Made by a program: the position numbers and the translations under genes
Notes under the pieces: generated by a model
Database searches by the model: none
Seen by the model: the letters and a program-made list of their open reading frames with translations, nothing else
Told to the model about the DNA's origin: nothing
Shown: positions 51,934 through 58,959 of the stretch, in pieces
How the letters are laid out: every line of letters begins with the position of its first letter
How positions within the stretch are numbered: position 1 is the first letter of the stretch
Origin: Dehalogenimonas alkenigignens
Lineage (GTDB): Bacteria > Chloroflexota > Dehalococcoidia > Dehalococcoidales > Dehalococcoidaceae
NCBI RefSeq assembly: GCF_001466665.1
Contig: NZ_KQ758903.1
Coordinates: 1,787,577 to 1,851,576 of the forward strand
Reading direction: 5' to 3'
DNA: 64,000 nucleotides

Positions 51934-52126
51934 AGCCGATCGGGAAGACTTTGAGAACGGTCTGCGTATCTGGGCCCGCATGATCGCTAGGGCTCACCTG
52001 AAGAATTTGGCCAGAACGAAAGAAATCAACACGGAGGGAGAAGGAAATGCCGATCAAGGGAATTACCGGGGTCATCAGGTTGCCGAGGCTGGGGAAAATC
52101 AGGCTGGGGCTGCAAAGGGAGTCTAG
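51923..52126 (+). CDS. Small acidic/basic protein, unknown
   Basis: A 67-codon frame from the ATG at 51923, overlapping the HTH gene by 11 bases with GGGGCTGG upstream. The first ~35 residues (ADREDFENGLRIWARMIARA) look helical; the last third lies under the start of the next gene in another frame, so the true extent is less sure. Function unknown. Confidence 0.45.
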   Translation: MTIEADREDFENGLRIWARMIARAHLKNLARTKEINTEGEGNADQGNYRGHQVAEAGENQAGAAKGV

Positions 52127-53030
52127 CGAAGGGTTCTCCTATCCAGTCCCGACCGACTACTTCGTCTGCCCGGATGAGGTGAAGAAGGTCTTTGGGCAGT
52201 GTCCGACCGAGCTTTCGGTCATGCTGCCGACCGAAAACCCGAACCAGTGGGCCAGCCAGTACCTACGATGCTACTCGGCCTACCGCGGCCTCATCTGCCG
52301 CGGCGACGGCGAGACGGCAGTGGCCAGGGTGAACACGAAAACCGGCCAGGTCGCCACCCACGAGGATGCTGAGACCGAACTAAGGGAAATCGCCTGCAGC
52401 CCAAAGTCGTGCCACCACTACGAAACCGGCCGCTGCAAGCGGGTGATGAACCTCCAGTTCCTCATCCCCGACTGCCCGGGCATAGGCGTCTACCAGCTCG
52501 ACACCGGCTCGTATCATTCCATCCTCAACGTCAACAACAGCCTTGACCTGATCAAGAGTGCCTGCGGCCGGCTGTCGATGATTCCGCTTTCTTTAAGGCT
52601 TATCGAGAAGGAGGTCGACATCGAGGGCAGGAAGAAAACGGTCCGGGTGCTGCTACTGACCTCCCATTCTACCTTGGCCGAGATCCAGAAGCTCGCACAG
52701 ATGCCGCCGAGCGAAGTGCTGCTCCTGCCGCCGCCCGACAGCGCGGTGCCGGACGACCTTTTCCCCGAAGAGGCAATCAATATCAATAAGGAGAATATCA
52801 GGCTCGAAGACGGTGCCACCGAGCGCGACCTCATCAGACTCTGGGACAAGGCCAAGAGCAAGGTGTGGCAACTCGATATTAGGGAACACCAGCTCAGGCA
52901 GTGGTTTAGCAAGCACTGCAACATCGATGTCGAGATACGAGATTTCAACTGGCCGCTACCGCCGGCGAAATTCACCGCCGAGGGGCTTAACCGGTTCCTT
53001 AAAGCAGTAGACCGCGACACCGCATGTTAG
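52047..53030 (+). CDS. Recombination directionality factor-like protein (phiC31 gp3 family)
   Basis: A 327-residue protein beginning IKGITGVIRLPRLGKIRLGL, with YPVPTDYFVCPDEV, a PTELSVMLPTENPNQW segment, RCYSAYRGLICRGDG and a cysteine cluster CSPKSCHHYETGRCKRVMNL. These match what I know of the gp3-like recombination directionality factor family used by serine-integrase phages to turn integration into excision. GAGGGAGAAGG lies upstream of the ATG. It is encoded in the early rightward operon, as expected for a factor made upon induction. Confidence 0.75.
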   Translation: MPIKGITGVIRLPRLGKIRLGLQRESSEGFSYPVPTDYFVCPDEVKKVFGQCPTELSVMLPTENPNQWASQYLRCYSAYRGLICRGDGETAVARVNTKTGQVATHEDAETELREIACSPKSCHHYETGRCKRVMNLQFLIPDCPGIGVYQLDTGSYHSILNVNNSLDLIKSACGRLSMIPLSLRLIEKEVDIEGRKKTVRVLLLTSHSTLAEIQKLAQMPPSEVLLLPPPDSAVPDDLFPEEAININKENIRLEDGATERDLIRLWDKAKSKVWQLDIREHQLRQWFSKHCNIDVEIRDFNWPLPPAKFTAEGLNRFLKAVDRDTAC

Positions 53031-53037
53031 TCAGAAC

Positions 53038-55332
53038 ATGACCACCAAAGACTCACGCGGCGAAAAGACCGCTACTGCCGACGCGTTCAGCGAGGCCGTG
53101 CCGGAACTCCTGGAGAGTCACTTAAGGCATCTCCTGGATGACACCGGCCTCGACCTCGACATCATCCGGGAGCGGAAGTACCGGAGCATCGTGTGCAAGG
53201 CTGAGCTATCAAGGCTCGGCTTTGCACAGTCGCAACAGCATGTGCCCGGCCTCCTAATCCCTTTGTGGGGCGTCGACGGGCAGGCGGCCGGGTACCAACT
53301 CCGGCCCGATAACCCCCGCACCAACAACCAGGGCAAGATGGTGAAATACGAGCTGCCGGCAGGGTCGGCAAACCGGCTCGACTGCCCGCCCCGCTGCCAG
53401 AAAGCTCTCGGCAACCCCAAGGTGCCGCTCTGGATCACCGAGGGCTCCAAGAAAGCCGATGCCCTGGCCGGCCGCGGTGCTTGCGCCATATCCGTCACCG
53501 GTGTCTGGGGATTCAAAGGCAAGAACGAGTTCGGCGGCGTGACCTTCCTCGCCGATTGGGACTACATCGCCCTTAAAGAACGCACCGTTTACCTCGCCTT
53601 CGACTCCGACATCATGACCAAGGAGCCGGTGAGGAAAGCACTGTCTCATGTCGCCGAGCACATCCGGCGTAAAGGGGCGAAAGTGCAAATCGTCCAACTG
53701 CCCCAGTTGGAAGGCCAGGGCAAAACGGGCATCGACGACTACCTGCTCAAGTATTCCCTCGCCGATGCCGAAAAGCTGGTCGGTGAGTTCAAGCTGGAAG
53801 AAGAAGACCGGGAGCGGTATGTCTCCGGTTTCATCCTCCGCGACGGCACGGTGGGCGAGATGGTGGTCGATGAAGATGACCGGTATTTCATGGTTTCAGA
53901 CGGTGGGGCAATCAAGAAAGTCTGGCAATACGACACCTCGAAGGTGACCTACCTGCCGACCACCGATTCGCTGGTCGGCCATGTGGTGCACTTCGCCCCC
54001 GGCGCCGCGCCTTATGACTCTCAGGCAAAACTCTTCGGAGAGATAAAGGGCTTTATCCACCGCTATATGGAGCTGCCGTCTGATTTCGAGGAGATCGCTT
54101 CGCTCTACGTCCTCTTAAGCTGGGTTTACGAGTTCGCCCCTTCGATTCCATATCTCCGGGTGATCGGCGACTGGGGCACCGGCAAGACACGTTTTTTGCA
54201 GGTTGTCGGCAGCGTGTGCTTCCGCCCGATGTTTGCCTCGGGCGCTACCACGCCGTCGCCGATCTTTCGCATTCTGGAGCAATTCCGGGGAACGTTGGTG
54301 CTTGATGAAGCCGACTTCAAGGATTCCTCAGCCTGGACGGAGATGGTGAAGCTTCTCAATAACGGCTACCGGCCAGGGATGCCGGTCCTTAGAGCCGACA
54401 AGGAAAACGGGAAATGGTTTCCCCGCGGCTACCAGGTGTTCGGGCCGAAACTACTGTCGACCAGGTTCCCATTCAGCGACGAAGCCCTCGAGAGTCGCTG
54501 TCTGACGTCCGAGATGATGCCGCTCACCCGCGAGGACATCCCCCGCGTGCTGCCGGCGTCTTTCGACAAAGAGGTCGGGACCCTGCGGTCAAAGCTGCTC
54601 ACCTTTCGCCTTCACAACCTTTGCCGTCTCAGGGGCAAGACCTTCGGCAACGAACTCCTCGAACCCAACCTGCAGCCGCGCCTTCAGGAGATACTCATTC
54701 CGATGAAGGCCATGCTTAACGGCGACCACGCCATGGCGGAGGCGCTGGGCAGTTTCGTCCACCGGCTACAGGAATCGCTTTACACCAGACGCCGAGAAAG
54801 CGACGCCGGACGGGTGCTTGCCGCAATGATTGAACTGCACCGGGAAAACAAGGAACTGTCACTCAAAAACATCGCAATAAGCGCCAGCGCCATGGATGAA
54901 GAGGAGGCTCCATTCAACCCGGAAAAGGCTGGCTGGCTGACCCGGCGGCTCGGCTTTCAAAAAGAGAAGGGCAGCAGCACGCGGCGAAGGGTGGTCTGCT
55001 GGGATCAGGCAAGGGTCGAAAGCCTGATCAAGCAATATGGCCTTAAGCTCGAACCCCCCGTATCCGAGAAAAAACCTTTCACTCCTTTCGAACCTTTCGA
55101 AACAGCTTCAGATTCCCCGAAAGGTTCTCAAGCGAAGGAAAAACCTTTCGCTGAAAAAGCCGGAAATTCGTCGGATTTAGCTTTGGAGGGGACGAAAGGT
55201 TCTGAAAGGGCGGAAAAACCTTTCGAAAAACCTTTCGTACGTGAGCCTGAACGTGAGGCGAAAGGTTTGAAAGGTTCGAAAGGTTCTGTAGGGAATACGG
55301 CGTCTTATCATCAGCCGGAGGGAACGACATGA
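53038..55332 (+). CDS. Replication protein: TOPRIM primase-like domain plus AAA+ helicase
   Basis: A 764-residue protein. Residues ~60-240 are a DUF3854-type TOPRIM region (LWITEGSKKADALAG, YLAFDSDI, GKTGIDDYL). Residues ~340-560 are an AAA+ ATPase with Walker A GDWGTGKTRF (~377) and Walker B LVLDEAD (~420), as in phage/plasmid primase-helicases. The C-terminal ~90 residues are low-complexity KPF/KGS repeats encoded by the iteron-like DNA repeats at 55073-55285. Probably the element's replication initiator. The ATG follows the excision-factor stop by 8 bases, and the next gene overlaps its stop. Confidence 0.85.
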   Translation: MTTKDSRGEKTATADAFSEAVPELLESHLRHLLDDTGLDLDIIRERKYRSIVCKAELSRLGFAQSQQHVPGLLIPLWGVDGQAAGYQLRPDNPRTNNQGKMVKYELPAGSANRLDCPPRCQKALGNPKVPLWITEGSKKADALAGRGACAISVTGVWGFKGKNEFGGVTFLADWDYIALKERTVYLAFDSDIMTKEPVRKALSHVAEHIRRKGAKVQIVQLPQLEGQGKTGIDDYLLKYSLADAEKLVGEFKLEEEDRERYVSGFILRDGTVGEMVVDEDDRYFMVSDGGAIKKVWQYDTSKVTYLPTTDSLVGHVVHFAPGAAPYDSQAKLFGEIKGFIHRYMELPSDFEEIASLYVLLSWVYEFAPSIPYLRVIGDWGTGKTRFLQVVGSVCFRPMFASGATTPSPIFRILEQFRGTLVLDEADFKDSSAWTEMVKLLNNGYRPGMPVLRADKENGKWFPRGYQVFGPKLLSTRFPFSDEALESRCLTSEMMPLTREDIPRVLPASFDKEVGTLRSKLLTFRLHNLCRLRGKTFGNELLEPNLQPRLQEILIPMKAMLNGDHAMAEALGSFVHRLQESLYTRRRESDAGRVLAAMIELHRENKELSLKNIAISASAMDEEEAPFNPEKAGWLTRRLGFQKEKGSSTRRRVVCWDQARVESLIKQYGLKLEPPVSEKKPFTPFEPFETASDSPKGSQAKEKPFAEKAGNSSDLALEGTKGSERAEKPFEKPFVREPEREAKGLKGSKGSVGNTASYHQPEGTT
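55073..55285. repeat. Iteron-like array inside the 3' end of the replication gene
   Basis: Ten copies of AACCTTTC or its complement GAAAGGTT in 213 bp; eight extend to AACCTTTCG/CGAAAGGTT. Forward starts: 55073, 55091, 55142, 55217, 55229. Reverse starts: 55118, 55193, 55259, 55269 and 55277. The first copy (55073) and the one at 55269 lack the outer G/C. The spacing is irregular. Because it lies in a replication gene, a replication origin or initiator-binding site is the leading reading. Confidence 0.8.
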
Positions 55333-55577
55333 AGAAAAAAAGGACTCTCTATGAATGCGCCCATGCCAGGGCGTATGGGAAAAGGATCTTCTGCCGGAGG
55401 GGGTTCCCTCTGTCCGACAAGGCGGGAAACGGCGGCATCGACATCATACGGCTGGCCCGCGGCGAGCCGTTGGCGCTCGACATCTGCCAAGCCTGCCTCG
55501 ATTTCAACCGACTGGGACCGGCCGTCCCGGATGGGGAACGCGGTTGGCTCAAAAAGAAAGAGGTGTCAAAAAGATGA
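55329..55577 (+). CDS. Small cysteine-rich protein
   Basis: An 82-residue protein with four cysteines (YECAHAR, IFCRRG, DICQACLDF) that could bind zinc. No family recognised. Its ATG overlaps the stop of the replication gene, and the next gene overlaps its own stop, so the three are translationally coupled. Confidence 0.65.
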   Translation: MKKKRTLYECAHARAYGKRIFCRRGFPLSDKAGNGGIDIIRLARGEPLALDICQACLDFNRLGPAVPDGERGWLKKKEVSKR

Positions 55578-55795
55578 TCGATTTTCTGGGAAGACTCTAC
55601 GAAAGCTTATGGGGCCGGGTCGGCGGGAAACCCTGGACCGAGATCATCCGCGACGACCAGAAGAAATCGCCCCTCTTCTTCATGCTTATCTTTCTCGGCC
55701 TGGGTATGCTGCTTGCAAGGCTCGGCGGAAAGTATTGGTGGCAGATTCTTATCGGCTTTTTCCTCGGAATCCTGTGCGGCCATTTCTGGTGGTGA
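55574..55795 (+). CDS. Small membrane protein
   Basis: A 73-residue protein with two predicted helices in the C-terminal half (LFFMLIFLGLGMLLARL and WWQILIGFFLGILCGHFWW). The N-terminal ~30 residues are amphipathic. The ATG at 55574 overlaps the preceding TGA. No family recognised. Confidence 0.65.
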   Translation: MIDFLGRLYESLWGRVGGKPWTEIIRDDQKKSPLFFMLIFLGLGMLLARLGGKYWWQILIGFFLGILCGHFWW

Positions 55796-55799
55796 TGCC

Positions 55800-56156
55800 A
55801 TGGAAGAACGCTTCAACAGAATCAAGAGGATACAGCAAGACCTGGCAAACGAGCTTCAAGTGTTCATGTGCGAGCTCTTTACCAGCGCCGCCGACCCAAC
55901 CACTGTCATGAACTTCGCCCAGAGGCTCGGCGTGGACGTTTCGGCTGGTAAGCATTTGCCGCCTCAACCGCCTGCTCAGGATCCCTACAGGGTCCTCGGC
56001 TGTGACCGGGGGACGCCGCAGGAGCAGGTAAGACGCCGCTACTTGGACCTACTCCGAAAGCTTCACCCGGACACCGCCGGCATCAAGGGCACCGAATACC
56101 TGACTCAACTGGTGACCGAGGCCTTCAAGAAGATCTCCGTCGAGAGGAGGTGGTAA
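55800..56156 (+). CDS. J-domain protein of the element
   Basis: A 118-residue protein with an N-terminal helical segment and a C-terminal J domain (DPYRVLGCDRGTPQEQVRRR, then LRKLHPDTAG with the HPD motif). It would recruit the host DnaK. It starts 5 bases after the membrane protein stop, and the AAA+ gene follows at once. J proteins are used by some phages for replication or assembly; which applies here is unknown. Confidence 0.75.
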   Translation: MEERFNRIKRIQQDLANELQVFMCELFTSAADPTTVMNFAQRLGVDVSAGKHLPPQPPAQDPYRVLGCDRGTPQEQVRRRYLDLLRKLHPDTAGIKGTEYLTQLVTEAFKKISVERRW

Positions 56157-56158
56157 AG

Positions 56159-57079
56159 GTGAAGGATGAAAGTGTTCTGGAACAACTTTCCGAGATCGCA
56201 AGATTCGAGGCGTCGGTCGACATGGACAAGAACTACCGTATCGGCTGGGGCTGGCGGCAGGTCCGCATCTGGCCGGCGACGCTGTCGAAACTCTTCAAAG
56301 AGGGTTATCTCGAAAATGTCTTTCGCTCCAACTCCCACACCGGCTACCGGCTGAGCGAACTCGGTAAACACCTTCTTTCGGCCGAGAATGCGCCGCCCCA
56401 GGCGCGCCAGGGGCCAAAACTGGCGGCACCCGATTCTCTATTTGCGGATATCATCGGGCATGACGGCGTAAAAGAGCTTCTCAGGGCTTCACTTCTTGCC
56501 GAAAAGCCGGTGCATGTCCTTCTCACCGGACCGCCCGCCCTGGCCAAGACGCTTTTCCTCTGGGATATCGAAAAGGCCGGCGGCGAGAAGGCCATCTGGT
56601 TGGTGGGCTCGGCAACATCGAAGGCCGGTCTTTGGGACCTTGTTGCCGGACGCGAGCCTTCCATCCTTCTTATTGACGAAATCGACAAGATGAACGCAGC
56701 CGACACCGCGGCGCTTCTGACCATGATGGAAGGCGGCCGGTTGATCCGGGCCAAAAGGGGCCGCGAGCTTAACATCAACAATCCGCTGTGGGTGGTGGCC
56801 GCCTCAAACCGGTGCGAGAAATTGTCGCCGGAACTCCGGTCGCGGTTTGCGATCCGGATGTTGAATCCGTACGGCCGGGCGGAGTACCTCGCTGTTGTGA
56901 AAGGCGTCCTCGTCCGCTCAGAGGGCTTGAGCTCCGAGCTTGCCACGGAGGTCGCCGACCGCCTCGACGGCCTGACCCAAAACGTTCGGGACGCAATACG
57001 AGTGGCTCGCCTGGCGCCGCAACTCGGCGTCGAGAAGGCGATCAAATTACTTTTAGGAGGAGCGTCAAATGAAGACTGA
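56159..57079 (+). CDS. AAA+ ATPase with N-terminal winged helix
   Basis: About 306 residues from a GTG at 56159, preferred over GTG at 56150 because GGAGG lies 8 bases before it. The N-terminal ~85 residues look like a winged helix (PATLSKLFKEGYLEN, GYRLSELGK). The AAA+ core has Walker A GPPALAKT, Walker B LLIDEIDK, a sensor AASNR and an arginine-rich SRFAIR, the RuvB/MoxR-like clade. Possibly a helicase loader, clamp-loader-like factor or MoxR chaperone. It overlaps the next gene by 11 bases. Confidence 0.8.
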   Translation: MKDESVLEQLSEIARFEASVDMDKNYRIGWGWRQVRIWPATLSKLFKEGYLENVFRSNSHTGYRLSELGKHLLSAENAPPQARQGPKLAAPDSLFADIIGHDGVKELLRASLLAEKPVHVLLTGPPALAKTLFLWDIEKAGGEKAIWLVGSATSKAGLWDLVAGREPSILLIDEIDKMNAADTAALLTMMEGGRLIRAKRGRELNINNPLWVVAASNRCEKLSPELRSRFAIRMLNPYGRAEYLAVVKGVLVRSEGLSSELATEVADRLDGLTQNVRDAIRVARLAPQLGVEKAIKLLLGGASNED

Positions 57080-57401
57080 AAAGGAAATCAGGCAGAAGCT
57101 GGAGTATTACCGGGGAATCCTTGGAGTCATCCAGGCTAAAAGGACCAGGACGAGGTCGAGCGGCTTCGGTAGAGGCACGAGGCCCTTTCCCGAGGACGCC
57201 CTGCACTTGCTCACTGCCGGGGCTAACGTCGATGAGGTGACCACCGATTTTCCTCCGGCCGAGCAGGAGTTCATCAGACAGTGGTTTGGTTCGCTTTCGG
57301 CAAGCGCCCTACAGCTCATCACCGCACTGGCCGGCATCCTCGGCTGGGTGCTCGATGAGGCCGAAGCGGTGGAGGGGGTGACCCCCCACCAGGCAAAATA
57401 G
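57069..57401 (+). CDS. Unknown protein
   Basis: A 110-residue protein with no family recognised: a basic N-terminus (IQAKRTRTRSSGFGRG), an acidic middle and a hydrophobic C-terminal helix (ASALQLITALAGILGWVL) that could be a membrane segment. AGGAGG precedes its ATG inside the AAA+ gene. Confidence 0.65.
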   Translation: MKTEKEIRQKLEYYRGILGVIQAKRTRTRSSGFGRGTRPFPEDALHLLTAGANVDEVTTDFPPAEQEFIRQWFGSLSASALQLITALAGILGWVLDEAEAVEGVTPHQAK

Positions 57402-57540
57402 CTTCAAAATGAATGGTCTAAAGGTGGTTGAAAACCAACCAATTAGCTTTGTTGGCCGTAACCGATTCGAAACCGGCTTGCGTTTAATGCCAAAACCAGC
57501 CGTTAACCAGTCTAGCTTTGGCGGTTGAAAGAGAGGGTAT

Positions 57541-58365
57541 ATGAATGACCAGTTTGTCGAGAAGGTGAAGGAGCTTGCGGCGGGCGGCGATTCGCAACGC
57601 ACGATTGCCGAGAAACTCAACGTATCCCGAAGCCAGGTACAGAAGGTGCTCGCCGCCCCGAAGGCACCATCGGACGACACTCCTCAGGTGGCCGAAGAAC
57701 AGCTGCGGAAAATCATTCGTGAAGAACTGAAAAGCGCCCGCGATTCGGAGAAGACCGACGACAAGGAAAAGGCCAACGGTCAGTTCCCGATGGTCCGGAA
57801 AATGGGTGGCGGCATGGAGGTCATCTCTCCTGAGGCGGTGTTACGCCAGTACATGGGCGGTACGCCGGAGGAGGAAATTGAACTTCGAGCGATCATGAAG
57901 TTCCGGGCGTCCATGCTCATGGTCATGGACCTGGTGAATATCCAGAAGGGTTCGGCCGAGGCTGATGCCAAGCGCATGATCCCAATCCTAAGTCTGATGA
58001 AGGAGACCAGGGAAGAACAAGACGCCGCGGCCGCCAGGGCGAAGGCCTCGAGCGAAGAAATCGCCGACCGGGCAGCACATGAAACTGCGGCTCACCTTTT
58101 CAGCGCCATCTCCCAAAACAACACCCAAGTAAGTGGCTCGCTGGAACAGATCAGGCAGATCCTTAATGGCAAGAACGACGATCCGTTCAGCCGGCTCACG
58201 AACATGATGCAGTCCATGCAGAGCCTGTCGCAGATGTTCGGTATGCCGATGCCGGGCGTGATGCCCGGTGCCCCGCCGCCTGTCTCACCCGGTACCCAGC
58301 CGCCGCCAAACCCGCAACCTATCGAGCGATACAAGATAAACGAAACGGAGGAAAAAGATGTTTGA
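57541..58365 (+). CDS. HTH and methionine-rich helical protein
   Basis: A 274-residue protein. The N-terminal ~45 residues are a helix-turn-helix (LAAGGDSQRTIAEKLNVSRS); a charged linker follows, then a long helical Met/Gln-rich region (residues ~110-240) and a proline/glycine-rich tail with MPMPGVMPGAPPPV. Possibly a DNA-binding scaffold, for example in packaging or regulation. A 139-bp gap with repeated short motifs precedes it, and the next gene overlaps its 3' end. Confidence 0.7.
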   Translation: MNDQFVEKVKELAAGGDSQRTIAEKLNVSRSQVQKVLAAPKAPSDDTPQVAEEQLRKIIREELKSARDSEKTDDKEKANGQFPMVRKMGGGMEVISPEAVLRQYMGGTPEEEIELRAIMKFRASMLMVMDLVNIQKGSAEADAKRMIPILSLMKETREEQDAAAARAKASSEEIADRAAHETAAHLFSAISQNNTQVSGSLEQIRQILNGKNDDPFSRLTNMMQSMQSLSQMFGMPMPGVMPGAPPPVSPGTQPPPNPQPIERYKINETEEKDV

Positions 58366-58636
58366 TTTCATGCAGATGGCCAGCTCCCCCCAGTCTCAGG
58401 AGATGATGTTCCGGATGATGAGTCGGCAGATGGGACAGGCGCCGCCGGAGGTCAGGGACGCGGTTGCCCGGGTGGAAGTGATCATTAAAAAGGGCGAACG
58501 TGGTTTCGAGCTTCGTCTGAGCCGGAGCGACAACGCCAAAGTTGAAGAGATGACCAAGCAGTCGGTAGAGAGCTGGGTTGATCTCCTGAGCCGGGGCTTC
58601 CAGGCGGTAGGTTACAAGGTGAAGATCTATGAATAG
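58358..58636 (+). CDS. Small unknown protein
   Basis: A 92-residue soluble protein with a Met/Gln-rich start (SPQSQEMMFRMMSRQMG) and an alpha/beta C-terminal half. Overlaps the preceding gene by 8 bases and the following one by 8 bases. GGAGG precedes its ATG. No family recognised. Confidence 0.65.
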   Translation: MFDFMQMASSPQSQEMMFRMMSRQMGQAPPEVRDAVARVEVIIKKGERGFELRLSRSDNAKVEEMTKQSVESWVDLLSRGFQAVGYKVKIYE

Positions 58637-58874
58637 CTGGATGTCACCGTTATATTCACTGCTTTTTCTGGCGTTGTGGCGGGTGTCATATGAGGCAGCA
58701 AACGGTATTGATCCGGGAGTGCCTTTGGACGCGCCAAAGGGACCGGAACAGAGTACTCCAACACGTCTGCCCCCTCTCCAAAAGAAGTGGACTGAAAAGG
58801 CGGTCCAAAAATATGCAGAGGCACAAGACAAGAAGTGGTCGAATTGGGTAAACTCAATGTTTGACCATGAGTGA
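58629..58874 (+). CDS. Small membrane-anchored protein
   Basis: An 81-residue protein with one N-terminal hydrophobic helix (PLYSLLFLALWRV) and a proline-rich then charged tail (KKWTEKAVQKYAEAQDKKW). No family recognised. It is the last gene of the cotranscribed block before the AT-rich nuclease gene. Confidence 0.55.
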   Translation: MNSWMSPLYSLLFLALWRVSYEAANGIDPGVPLDAPKGPEQSTPTRLPPLQKKWTEKAVQKYAEAQDKKWSNWVNSMFDHE

Positions 58875-58946
58875 CAGGCGCATCTCCTCATTTAGCCTAG
58901 CAGTACCTTCGCTCTGTCGTGGATCGGTAAAGTAGTGAGTACGGCG

Positions 58947-58952
58947 TATAAT
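58947..58952 (+). promoter_or_regulatory. -10 hexamer of the nuclease gene
   Basis: TATAAT, 7 bases before the ATG at 58960, again a leaderless layout; no convincing -35. Confidence 0.5.
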
Positions 58953-58959
58953 AAGGGTC

